From contig CAIXWN010000003.1 of NCBI GenBank assembly GCA_903923135.1, positions 1-64,000 of the forward strand: a DNA stretch of 64,000 nucleotides, given 5' to 3'. Both the position numbers and the translations under genes were made by a program. Numbering within the stretch: the stretch's first letter is position 1; each line of letters opens with the position of its first letter. This DNA comes from an uncultured Caulobacteraceae bacterium. GTDB taxonomy: Bacteria > Pseudomonadota > Alphaproteobacteria > Caulobacterales > Caulobacteraceae. The notes under the pieces are model-generated. The model saw only the letters and a list, made by a program, of their open reading frames with translations. It ran no database searches and had not been told where the DNA came from. This document shows positions 36,593-45,234 of the stretch, piece by piece.

Positions 36593-37641
36593 GGCCGCTG
36601 TCCCGGGCGGGCGTCGGCGGTAAGATCGAAGGGCCGTATGGCCGCCGTGGCCGAACAGGTCTCGGCGGCCAGCAGGCGCGCGTTGGTGAAAGACCCCGAG
36701 CCACGCACCGCCGCGGCCATGTCGATGTCCTGGCGACGGAAGCCGACCAGCCGCAGCGTCTGGCCGTTCCACTCCATGTGCTGCACCCACGCGCCCGGCG
36801 GCGTGGCCTGGGTGAGGGTGTTGAGCAGGCGCAGGGGATCGCCGCGGACGCCCCGGGCGATCAGATCCCGCCTCAGGGCGTCCTCGCCCTCGACGCGTCG
36901 GCGAAGGCGCCGCACCGCCTCGACCGCAGGCTGCTGGGCGTCCACCGAGGCCTGCAGGCGGGAGACGTCGAGCATGTCGCGGCCGACCAGAACCCCCAGA
37001 TTGACCAGGATCAGGGCGACCGCCGCCGCCCAGGCATAGAGTCGGCCGCGGCTGCCTGCGACCGCGCCGGAGGCGGCGAGGGCCTGCGGCAGGAAGTCGA
37101 AACACGGAGCCCCGCCGCTGTCCGGGCGCAGGGACATGGCTGACGGCGCCACGCCGTCAGCCCGGGCCTGGGTCAGCACAAGGGCCGCATCCGCCCGCGG
37201 CAGGATACCCAGCATCACGCCCTGGCGTCCGTCGCCGCCGTCCCGGTCGATCACCTGCAGGTCGAAATGGATCAGCTCCGGCGCAAGCGGCGACAGGCGG
37301 TCGATGTCGAGACTCAGCATCCGCCGCACGTCCGCCGCGGGCATGGGCGGAACGCGAATCTCGCGCACCAGCACCAGGTCCGGTGGCAGCATCAGGCCGA
37401 CCCGGACGCCGGGGTCGCGCGGCGTCGGCGCGCCCTCGAGCGGCACGCCGTCCTTCCACACCCGCCAGCCGCCGGCCGGTCTCGGCTCGATCCAGGTCCG
37501 CGGCCGCGACGACAGCCGCGCGCGCCAGCCGGCCGGGAGCATCGCCGACAGCTCGTCGACCCACCAGCCCAGCCCCTGCCGCGCCAGGGCGGCCAGGGAC
37601 GCCATGTCCATCTCGGAATTGAGCAGTTCCTGCAGGGTCAT
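36589..37641 (-). CDS. gspL: Type II secretion protein GspL / PilN-like
   Basis: MTLQELLNSEMDMASLAALARQGLGWWVDEL... cytoplasmic actin-like region then TM (YAWAAAVALILVNLGVLVGRDML); overlaps gspM. Confidence 0.75.
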   Translation of the reverse strand: MTLQELLNSEMDMASLAALARQGLGWWVDELSAMLPAGWRARLSSRPRTWIEPRPAGGWRVWKDGVPLEGAPTPRDPGVRVGLMLPPDLVLVREIRVPPMPAADVRRMLSLDIDRLSPLAPELIHFDLQVIDRDGGDGRQGVMLGILPRADAALVLTQARADGVAPSAMSLRPDSGGAPCFDFLPQALAASGAVAGSRGRLYAWAAAVALILVNLGVLVGRDMLDVSRLQASVDAQQPAVEAVRRLRRRVEGEDALRRDLIARGVRGDPLRLLNTLTQATPPGAWVQHMEWNGQTLRLVGFRRQDIDMAAAVRGSGSFTNARLLAAETCSATAAIRPFDLTADARPGQRP

Positions 37642-38297
37642 GCGCGGCCCTTGCAGCGATGGCTGATGGTGTTGAGCAGACAGGCCGAGTCGATGGTCGC
37701 CGCCGGCCGGACGATGAGGTCGGGCCACTGGCGAGCATCGCCGGGCTCGAAGGTCAGCCGCACGCGGATCGCTTCGGGCAGACTGGTCCTGTCCCGCCAG
37801 ACGCTCTGCCAGCGGCGGCCGGCCACCCCGGATCCAAAGTAGCCGACATCCAGCCCTCGCACGCCGCTCAACAGCACCTGCCGGTCGCCGACCGCGCGGT
37901 CGGCGGGCTCCGCATCGCTGGTGGAGGTCAGCACCAGTTCACCGGCGGTGTCCAGGCCGAGGGTGTAGCGGCGCAGGGGCGCCGGCCGGCGTGAAGCCGG
38001 AGGGTCAGCCAGGAACACCACGCCCTGGTCGGTTCCCCGAAAATCGATATAGGGCGGGTTCTCGTCGTAGAGCGTCTGGGGAAAGGTCTGCTCGAGCCGG
38101 TCGCGCAGGGTGGTCTGGGCGGCGTCCAGGGTCTCCCCCACAGCCTCTCGACTGTCCATGTGCTCCCAGACCCGGCGACCGGTGGTGACGCCGGCCATCA
38201 GCATCAGTCCGATCATGCTGACCACCACCAGGCTGGCCAGGGCCTCCACCAGGGCGAAGCCGCCCTCAAGGTCGCGGTGACGAAGGGCGTTGGTCAT
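37638..38297 (-). CDS. gspJ: Type II secretion minor pseudopilin GspJ
   Basis: Prepilin signature EGGFALVEALASLVVVSMIGLMLMAGV; start MTNALRHRD inferred. Confidence 0.8.
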   Translation of the reverse strand: MTNALRHRDLEGGFALVEALASLVVVSMIGLMLMAGVTTGRRVWEHMDSREAVGETLDAAQTTLRDRLEQTFPQTLYDENPPYIDFRGTDQGVVFLADPPASRRPAPLRRYTLGLDTAGELVLTSTSDAEPADRAVGDRQVLLSGVRGLDVGYFGSGVAGRRWQSVWRDRTSLPEAIRVRLTFEPGDARQWPDLIVRPAATIDSACLLNTISHRCKGRA

Positions 38298-38692
38298 CCG
38301 GCGGGCGGACCCAGCCGCAGGGTCTCGAGCCTGGCCACGTCGGCGCCGCCCGCCCGGGGCTGCACGGCGACCGACACCCGCCACAGGGCGCCCACCGCGC
38401 GGGCCTCGACCCCGTCGGCGTAGGGAGACACCCGCACGCGCCAGATGAGGTCGCCCGACAGTCCGGCGGTCTCGCCGGATTGCAGGGGAATTTCCGCGCC
38501 CACGGCCGCCATCTCCGATTGTGCGACCAGCAGGCCGGCTCGGCGGACTTCGGCGGCGCGGGTGCGCGCGGCGCTGTCGGCGATCACCTGGAAAGTGCCC
38601 CCCAGGGCCATGGCGACGATCGCCGCGGCGATGATCGACTCGACGAACACCGAGCCGGCGTCGTCGGACCTGCTCTCGGTGGCCGCGCCCAT
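38294..38692 (-). CDS. gspI: Type II secretion minor pseudopilin GspI
   Basis: Prepilin signature DAGSVFVESIIAAAIVAMALGGTFQVIADSAAR. Confidence 0.78.
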   Translation of the reverse strand: MGAATESRSDDAGSVFVESIIAAAIVAMALGGTFQVIADSAARTRAAEVRRAGLLVAQSEMAAVGAEIPLQSGETAGLSGDLIWRVRVSPYADGVEARAVGALWRVSVAVQPRAGGADVARLETLRLGPPAG

Positions 38693-39129
38693 CAGCCCGG
38701 CCCGACGGCCACGGCGCCCGCCGGCGCGCTGACAATGACGGCGATCGCCCGTCTCCCGCCACTCACCCACACAAGACCGCCGGAGGACGAGCCATCGCCG
38801 AAGAAGGCGATCCGGCCGGTGCTGGTCGAGAGGGTCACGCCCGGCGGCGCGGGCACGGGTATGCCGCCCGGCTCGCCATAGGCGCGGCCGTCGGCGGCGA
38901 CGGTGAAGATCACCGGTGCGTCGTGGCGAAGCGCCTCCGCGCGCGACTGGCGCAACCGCGCCGCCACCGCCGAGACGGTCTGCCGCTGGGCCAGGGTCAG
39001 CAGGCCCTGTTGCATCCTGGGAAAGCCGATCATCGCCACCAGGGCGGTGATCGCCACCACCGCCAGGGCCTCGACAAGCGTTGTTCCGGCCTGGGCTGAC
39101 GGCGCGGCGTCGTCACCAGTTGCCGACAT
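38692..39129 (-). CDS. gspH: Type II secretion minor pseudopilin GspH
   Basis: Prepilin signature QAGTTLVEALAVVAITALVAMIGFPRM followed by GspH-type VSAVAARLRQSRAEALRHDAPVIF. Confidence 0.8.
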   Translation of the reverse strand: MSATGDDAAPSAQAGTTLVEALAVVAITALVAMIGFPRMQQGLLTLAQRQTVSAVAARLRQSRAEALRHDAPVIFTVAADGRAYGEPGGIPVPAPPGVTLSTSTGRIAFFGDGSSSGGLVWVSGGRRAIAVIVSAPAGAVAVGPG

Positions 39130-39559
39130 CGGCCGCCTCGCCGGTCCCGCCCTCAGCCTTGTCCGAGCCGAGGCTGTAGACATCGGCCTCGCCATGCTTG
39201 CCCGGGATGCGATAGAGGTAGGGCGTCCCCCACGGGTCGTTCAGGGCCGCCGCCTTCTGTAGATAGGGTCCGTTCCAGCCCGGCGCGGTGGCCGGCGCCG
39301 TCACCAGAGCGTTGAGGCCCTCCTCCTGGGTCGGGAATCGTCCGACATCGAGCCGGAACAGCTGCAGGGCGGCGTCGACGTTCTGGATCTGCACCTTGGC
39401 GGTCTGGGTGCGCGACGTGCCCAGATATTTCAGCACCTGTGGGGCGATGATCGCCGCCAGCAGGCCCATGATGGCCAGCACCACCAGCATTTCCAGCAGG
39501 GTGAACCCGCCGTCGTCCCGGCGCCGCTGCAGCCATTGCGGTCTTGAGAAGGTCTTCAT
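39113..39559 (-). CDS. gspG: Type II secretion major pseudopilin GspG
   Basis: DDGGFTLLEMLVVLAIMGLLAAIIAPQVLKYLG...FPTQEEGLNALV...GWNGPYLQKAAALNDPWGTPYLYRIPGKHG. Confidence 0.95.
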   Translation of the reverse strand: MKTFSRPQWLQRRRDDGGFTLLEMLVVLAIMGLLAAIIAPQVLKYLGTSRTQTAKVQIQNVDAALQLFRLDVGRFPTQEEGLNALVTAPATAPGWNGPYLQKAAALNDPWGTPYLYRIPGKHGEADVYSLGSDKAEGGTGEAADVGNW

Positions 39560-40770
39560 GGGGACAGCGCCAGATCGTTGAAACCGAGGATGGCCGACAT
39601 GATCGAGGCGATCACCGTGGCGACCACGCCGCCCATGATCACCGTGATGGCCGGGGTGATTATGCCGATCATCCGCTGGATCGTCGAGCGCACCGTTCGG
39701 TCGAGCACATCGGCCAGCCGGCCAAGCATCAGACCCAGCCGGGCGGTCTCCTCGCCGGTGCGCAGGAAGCTCAGGGCCATGGGTGGAAAGACGCCACTGG
39801 CGGCCAGCGGGCCGTATAGGCCGCCGCCTTCCTTCAGGCCGGCCGCCACCTTCGCGACGGCGGCCGACATGTGGCTGTTTGCCACCGAACGCTGGGCGAT
39901 TCCCAGGGCCGTCGGCAGGGGAACGCCGCCCTCCACCAGGCTGCCGAGGGTTCGGGCGAAGGCGGCGGTTTCGGCGTTGACGATCAGCGGGCCGAGTTGC
40001 GGAACGCCCAGGACGAAGCGATCGAACGCCAGGCGCACCGACGGTCGTCGCAGCCACTGGCGCACGCCGAACGCCGCTGCGATGATCACACCCAGGCCGA
40101 TCAGGCCATAGGCGCGCACGCCTTCGCTGGCGCCCATGACCAGGCGCGTGGCCAGGGGAAGCTTGCCGTGGGCGCCCTCGAAGAGCACCTCGAACTGCGG
40201 CACCACCACCAGCAGCATCACCAGGATGACGCTCGAGGCCACCACCATCAGCATGCCCGGATAGACCAGGGACGAGACCACGGTCTGGCGCAGGGCCTCG
40301 GCCCGATCAAGGCTTTCGGACAGCCGCGCCAGGGCCGCTCCCAGCCGGCCGTCGGCCTCGCCGGCCTCGCACATCGCCGAGGCCATGGGCGGGAACAGGC
40401 CCTTCGATTCGGTCATCGCCAGCGACAGGGCGGCTCCCTCCTTCACCCGGCCGTGAATCTTCGCGAAGGCGGCCTTGACCCCGGCGTGAGGTATGTTCTC
40501 CACACACACCGCCAGGGCCCGGTCCAGGGCCAGCCCGGCTTCCAGCAATACGGCCAGTTCGCCCATGGCGTTGACCACGGCCTGCCGCGTCTGGCCGTTG
40601 GCCCGCACCGCCGCCTCCGGCCTCGCCGCGCCGGACGCGGCCACCGTCTCGATGGGCAGCAGACCCAGCCGCCGCAGCTGGGCGATGACGTCCTCGCGGG
40701 ACTCGCCGTCCAGGGCGCCGCTGCGGATGGCCCCGGAGGGCGTGGCGGCGCGATAGCGGAACGTCGCCAT
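39556..40770 (-). CDS. gspF: Type II secretion inner-membrane protein GspF
   Basis: MATFRYRAATPSG..., T2SSF repeats and TM segments; between gspE and gspG. Confidence 0.93.
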   Translation of the reverse strand: MATFRYRAATPSGAIRSGALDGESREDVIAQLRRLGLLPIETVAASGAARPEAAVRANGQTRQAVVNAMGELAVLLEAGLALDRALAVCVENIPHAGVKAAFAKIHGRVKEGAALSLAMTESKGLFPPMASAMCEAGEADGRLGAALARLSESLDRAEALRQTVVSSLVYPGMLMVVASSVILVMLLVVVPQFEVLFEGAHGKLPLATRLVMGASEGVRAYGLIGLGVIIAAAFGVRQWLRRPSVRLAFDRFVLGVPQLGPLIVNAETAAFARTLGSLVEGGVPLPTALGIAQRSVANSHMSAAVAKVAAGLKEGGGLYGPLAASGVFPPMALSFLRTGEETARLGLMLGRLADVLDRTVRSTIQRMIGIITPAITVIMGGVVATVIASIMSAILGFNDLALSP

Positions 40771-40772
40771 GT

Positions 40773-42473
40773 TCAGCCCTCCCGCGTCACGCGGAGGACT
40801 TCGTCCAGGGTGGTCAGGCCGGCGCGGGCCTTGACCAGACCGTCCTCCAGCATGGTGCGCAGCCCGGCTGCGGCCTGGATGTCCCGGGCCTCGGCCCGGG
40901 CCAGAACCAGCCGCTCGGTCTCAGCGTCGGTGATCAGCAGCTCCAGCAGGGCGATGCGGCCCTTGAAACCCGCCCCGCCGCAGTCATCGCAGCCCACCGG
41001 CCGCCACAGATGCTGCAGGCCGGTCGGATTGACGCCCAGGGCCTTGAAGGTCTCCGGCGTGGGCGAGAACGGCTCGCGGCAGTGGGGACACAGCCGCCGC
41101 ACCAGTCGCTGCGCGAGCACGGCGTTCAGGGTCGAGGTGATCAGGAACGGCTCGACGCCCATGTCCAGCAGGCGCGTCACCGCCGCGGCCGCGCCGTTGG
41201 TGTGCAGGGTCGACAGAATCGTGTGTCCGGTCAGGGCCGCCTGCACGGCCACCTGGGCGGTTTCCAGGTCGCGGATTTCGCCCACCATCATCACGTCGGG
41301 GTCCTGGCGAAGGAACGAGCGAAGGGCCGACGCGAAGGTCAGGCCGATCTGGGGCGCCACCTGCGTCTGGTTGATCCCCGCCAGGCGGTATTCGATGGGA
41401 TCCTCGATGGTCAGGATCTTGCGCTCGGCCGTGTTCATCGCCGCCAGCGCCGCATAGAGCGTGGTGGTCTTGCCGCTGCCGGTGGGGCCGGTGACCAGCA
41501 CGATGCCGTGCGGCTGGCGCAGCACCCGCAGGAACCGCGCCAGGGTGTCGGCGTCGAAACCCAGGGACTCGAAATCCAGCGGCAGGTTCGAGCGGTCGAG
41601 AATGCGCATCACCACGCTCTCGCCGTGGATCGTCGGCGCGGTGGCCACCCGCAGGTCGATCTCGTGGCCTCGCACCGCCAGGCGCAGGCGGCCGTCCTGC
41701 GGCAGGCGCCGCTCGGCGATGTTCAGGCCCGCCATCACCTTGATGCGCGAGACGAAGGCCGCCTTGAGATGCGGGGGCAGGGGGTCCTCGTCACGCAGAG
41801 CGCCGTCGATCCGCAGGCGGATCTTCAGGGAATCCTCGCTGGGCTCGATGTGGATGTCCGAGGCCTGGGCCTCCACGGCCCGGCCGATCAGGGCGTTGAC
41901 CGCCCGCACCACCGGGGCGTCGCTGGAAAGGTCCTTCAGGCGCTCCACATCGGCCTCGTCGGCGCCGCCGGCCTCGCCGGGCCCGGCCAGGGCCTCGGGG
42001 TAGAGCCTGTCGAGGGCGATCTCCAGGTCACCCGAGCGGGCCACCAGGGGCACGACAGGGCGCTTCAGGGCGAAGGCCAGGGCGTGGCGCGTGTCGGTGG
42101 ACAGCGGATCGACGAAGGCCACCTCGACGGCCGCCCCGGTGTCGCGCAGGGGCACGGCGCGGGCGTCCCGCAGGAAGCGCGGCGACAGGCGGTCCGCCGC
42201 CAGGGCCTCCGCGGGGAAGTCAGCGGCGATGGCGATCCTCAGCCCCGCCGCCTCGGCGATGGCCGCCGCCAGCGCCTGCTCGCTGACCATGCCCAGGCGG
42301 GTGAGCACCGTGTCGAGCGGCTCTCCGGTCTCTTCCTGCACCAGGCGCGCCCGGGCCAGGGTGTCCGCCGGCGCCAAGCCGCGCTCCAGCACCAGCTGAT
42401 CAAGCGTAAAGCCGGGGCGCCGGGTGGTCCCGGCGGCGGAACTGCTGGCGCCGTCAGCCAAGGGGAAGACCAC
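40773..42473 (-). CDS. gspE: Type II secretion ATPase GspE
   Basis: Walker A GPTGSGKTTTLYAAL, RQDPDVMMVGEIRDLETA, tetracysteine CPHC...CDDCGG. Confidence 0.95.
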   Translation of the reverse strand: MVFPLADGASSSAAGTTRRPGFTLDQLVLERGLAPADTLARARLVQEETGEPLDTVLTRLGMVSEQALAAAIAEAAGLRIAIAADFPAEALAADRLSPRFLRDARAVPLRDTGAAVEVAFVDPLSTDTRHALAFALKRPVVPLVARSGDLEIALDRLYPEALAGPGEAGGADEADVERLKDLSSDAPVVRAVNALIGRAVEAQASDIHIEPSEDSLKIRLRIDGALRDEDPLPPHLKAAFVSRIKVMAGLNIAERRLPQDGRLRLAVRGHEIDLRVATAPTIHGESVVMRILDRSNLPLDFESLGFDADTLARFLRVLRQPHGIVLVTGPTGSGKTTTLYAALAAMNTAERKILTIEDPIEYRLAGINQTQVAPQIGLTFASALRSFLRQDPDVMMVGEIRDLETAQVAVQAALTGHTILSTLHTNGAAAAVTRLLDMGVEPFLITSTLNAVLAQRLVRRLCPHCREPFSPTPETFKALGVNPTGLQHLWRPVGCDDCGGAGFKGRIALLELLITDAETERLVLARAEARDIQAAAGLRTMLEDGLVKARAGLTTLDEVLRVTREG

Positions 42474-42619
42474 TCCGATCCCGGGAAAAGGGCCGCAAAG
42501 CCATGACCGTATCCTCGTCGCCGGCCACGCCGACGATGGCGCCCCCAGGACAGCGCGACCTTCGCCTACGCGTGGTCGTTGTCAATCCTGTGACGGTCGG
42601 GCGCCGCGGGAAGTCGTGC

Positions 42620-42655
42620 TTGCCACACTCCAACAATTCCACGATACTGGAAATA
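42620..42655 (+). promoter_or_regulatory. Predicted promoter and operator of the ars operon
   Basis: -35 TTGCCA (42620-42625), 17-bp spacer, -10 GATACT (42643-42648); inverted repeat TTCCA-N6-TGGAA (42637-42652) overlaps the -10. Confidence 0.6.
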
Positions 42656-43017
42656 TGGAATCAAACGACGCCGTCAGACGCCTGTCCGCTCTCGCCCAGG
42701 ACTCCCGTCTCGCCGTCTTCCGTCTGCTGGTCAGGGCCGGACCGGAGGGCATGGCGGCCGGCGACATCGCCCGCGGCCTGGGACTGGCCCCCAACACCCT
42801 CTCGGCCCAGCTCACGGTCCTGGCCAACGCCGGCCTGATCCGCAGCCGCCGCGACGGCCGCTCGATCGTCTACGCCGCCGACTACGACGCCATGAGCGCC
42901 TTGCTGGTCTTCCTGATGGACGACTGCTGCCAGGGGCGGCCGGAGGTCTGTGCTCCCGTGGCCGACCTCACGGCCCGCATCGCCTGCTGTGAACAACCCC
43001 GGGGAGCCCTGTCATGA
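42655..43017 (+). CDS. arsR: ArsR family metalloregulator
   Basis: wHTH (GLGLAPNTLSAQLTVLANAGLIRSRRDGRSIVYAADY) and Cys-rich C-terminus DDCCQGRPEVC...ACCEQP. Confidence 0.9.
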   Translation: MESNDAVRRLSALAQDSRLAVFRLLVRAGPEGMAAGDIARGLGLAPNTLSAQLTVLANAGLIRSRRDGRSIVYAADYDAMSALLVFLMDDCCQGRPEVCAPVADLTARIACCEQPRGALS

Positions 43018-43487
43018 AACGCCTGCACGTCCATGTGGCGGTCGAGGACCTTCACAAATCCACCGCCTTCTACGCCACCCTGTTCGGAGTCGCCCCGACC
43101 GTGGTGAAGGAAGACTACGCCAAGTGGATGCTCGACGATCCGCGCGTGAACTTCGCCATCTCGACACTCGGCGACTCGCCCGGGCTCGATCACCTCGGCA
43201 TTCAGGTCGAGGACGCCGGCGAGCTTTCCGAAATCGCCAGTCGCCTCAACGCCGCGGGCGCCAGAACCGTGCAGGAAGTCGCGGCGATCTGCTGCTACGC
43301 GAAGTCCGACAAGACCTGGGTGCAAGACCCGTCAGGGTTGCGGTGGGAGACGTTCCACACGCTCGGAGAGGCGGCCGTCTATGGCGAGGACCGGTCCGTG
43401 GCCGCGATGATGGGCAAACAGCCGGGGGCCTGCTGCGCCCCGGAGACGCCGGCGCCCGTCGCGACGCCCGTCTGCCGCCGGCCCTAG
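43014..43487 (+). CDS. ArsI/CadI family glyoxalase-fold metalloenzyme
   Basis: MKRLHVHVAVEDLHKSTAFYATLFG...ICCYAKSDKTWVQDPSGLRWETFHTLGEA; typical paired Cys; C-terminal CC. Confidence 0.88.
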   Translation: MKRLHVHVAVEDLHKSTAFYATLFGVAPTVVKEDYAKWMLDDPRVNFAISTLGDSPGLDHLGIQVEDAGELSEIASRLNAAGARTVQEVAAICCYAKSDKTWVQDPSGLRWETFHTLGEAAVYGEDRSVAAMMGKQPGACCAPETPAPVATPVCRRP

Positions 43488-43525
43488 TCGGCGACAATCT
43501 TCACGCTTGGGGAGCTGACAACACC

Positions 43526-44047
43526 ATGACCGACTCCAGACCTCTCAATGTCCTCTTTCTCTGCACGGGCAACTCGGCCCGTTCGATCCTGGCCGAGGCG
43601 ATTCTCAACCGCCTCGGCGGCGACCGCTTCCGCGCCTGGTCGGCGGGGTCCATGCCCAAGGGCGCGGTGCACCCGGCCACGCTCGAGATCCTTCGCCGGA
43701 ACGGCTTCCGCACCGAGGATTTCCGCTCCAAGAGCTGGGAGGAGTTCTCCGGGCCCGACGCGCCCAAACTCGATTTCGTGTTCACCGTCTGCGACAACGC
43801 CGCCGCCGAGGTCTGCCCGATCTGGCCGGGCCAGCCGATGACGGCCCACTGGGGCGTTCCGGATCCCGCCGCCGCCGTCGGCAACGACGCCGAGATCGCC
43901 CTGGCCTTCGCCGACGCCTACCGCCAGCTCGGCAATCGAATAAACCTGTTCGTCAACCTGCCGATGGCCAGCCTCGACCGGCTCTCCCTCCAGCGACGGC
44001 TGGACGCCATCGGCAAGGCCGGCGCCGGGGCGGACACGCCGACGTGA
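43526..44047 (+). CDS. arsC: Arsenate reductase, low-molecular-weight PTP type
   Basis: VLFLCTGNSARSILAEA P-loop; VFTVCDNAAAEVCPIWPGQP motif. Confidence 0.92.
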   Translation: MTDSRPLNVLFLCTGNSARSILAEAILNRLGGDRFRAWSAGSMPKGAVHPATLEILRRNGFRTEDFRSKSWEEFSGPDAPKLDFVFTVCDNAAAEVCPIWPGQPMTAHWGVPDPAAAVGNDAEIALAFADAYRQLGNRINLFVNLPMASLDRLSLQRRLDAIGKAGAGADTPT

Positions 44048-44472
44048 CCCTGTCGCCGATCTCGCCCGGCGACGGGCTCTGGCCCGCCTTCGAGGCGGCC
44101 CTGCGGAGCGCCGGTCTCGTTACGGAGGATCTGGGGCACGGGGGCGGGCGCTATTTCGCCCTGGATGACGGCGTCGGCTTCGGCGGCTTCGAGAGGCTCG
44201 GGGGTTCCACCCTCGTCCGCTCCATCGTCGTCGCGCCCCATCGTCGCGGTCAGGGTCTCGGCTCGGCGCTACTGCAGGCCCTCATCGAGCGGGCCCGTTG
44301 CGAGGGAGCCGGGGCGTTGTGGCTGCTGACCACCGACGCCGCGCCGTTCTTCGCCCGACAGGGCTTCAGCGCCGTCGCCCGGTCCGCCGCGCCGCCGGAA
44401 ATCGCGGCCACGGCCCAGTTCGTATCATTGTGTTCAGCCTCCGCGGAGTTGATGTGTCGCAAGCCAGCCTAG
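44044..44472 (+). CDS. GNAT acetyltransferase, ArsN2-like
   Basis: GNAT motif RSIVVAPHRRGQGLGSALLQALIERAR...LLTTDAAPFFARQGFSAVAR; GTG start overlaps the arsC stop. Confidence 0.78.
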   Translation: MTLSPISPGDGLWPAFEAALRSAGLVTEDLGHGGGRYFALDDGVGFGGFERLGGSTLVRSIVVAPHRRGQGLGSALLQALIERARCEGAGALWLLTTDAAPFFARQGFSAVARSAAPPEIAATAQFVSLCSASAELMCRKPA

Positions 44473-45161
44473 AGCCCCCTCTGCATCCGTTCAGCGACGC
44501 ACGCCGTCTCGCCGCGGAGGCTATCGGCACGGCTCTGCTATTGGCCGTGGTCATCGGTTCCGGAATCATGGGCGACCGTCTGGCGGGAGGGAATGTCGCC
44601 ATCGCCCTGCTCGGCAACACCCTGTCGACCGGGGCGGCCCTGGTGGTGCTGATCACCGTATTCGGCCCCCTGTCCGGCGCGCATTTCAACCCGGCGGTCA
44701 CCGTCGTGTTCGGCCTGCGTCGCGAGATCGCCTGGCCCCTGGCGGCCGGCTATGTGGCCGCGCAGACTTTCGGCGGCGTGATTGGCGTCTGGACTGCGCA
44801 CGCCATGTTCGGTGAGCCGATCCTGCAGGTTTCGGCGAAGCTGCGCGACGGTCCGGCCCTGGGTCTTTCCGAGTTCGTCGCCACCTTCGGCCTGATCGCG
44901 GCGATCCTGGGATCGATCCGCTTCCGTCCCGACGCCACGCCGATGATTGTCGGGCTGTACATCACCTCGGCCTACTGGTTCACCGCCTCCACATCCTTCG
45001 CCAATCCGGTGGTGACCCTGGCCCGCTGCCTGTCGGACACCTTCGCGGGGATCGCCCCGTCGTCGGCGCCGCTGTTCATTGCCGCCCAGTTCGCCGGAGC
45101 CCTCTGCGCCAGTCTCGGCTGCGGCTGGCTCCTGCGCGAACGCGGAAACACCGACTTTTGA
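44454..45161 (+). CDS. MIP/aquaporin family channel (AqpS-like position)
   Basis: Six TM segments, GAHFNPAVTVVFGL and SFANPVVTLARCLSDTFAGI (NPA and NPV half-helices); overlaps the arsN2-like gene. Confidence 0.85.
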   Translation: MSQASLEPPLHPFSDARRLAAEAIGTALLLAVVIGSGIMGDRLAGGNVAIALLGNTLSTGAALVVLITVFGPLSGAHFNPAVTVVFGLRREIAWPLAAGYVAAQTFGGVIGVWTAHAMFGEPILQVSAKLRDGPALGLSEFVATFGLIAAILGSIRFRPDATPMIVGLYITSAYWFTASTSFANPVVTLARCLSDTFAGIAPSSAPLFIAAQFAGALCASLGCGWLLRERGNTDF

Positions 45162-45234
45162 GCCTTCCCTTGGGTTGCGCGATTGACTCGCAAAATCGGC
45201 CACGGCATCGTCGCGCCGCCGCCTTCTTTCCGGC

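Noticed and set aside
36032-37105. 357 aa GspM reading as given in the ORF track
   Set aside because: The N-terminal ~170 aa is frame-shadow of gspL; GspM starts at MKPLTPRERR (36592).
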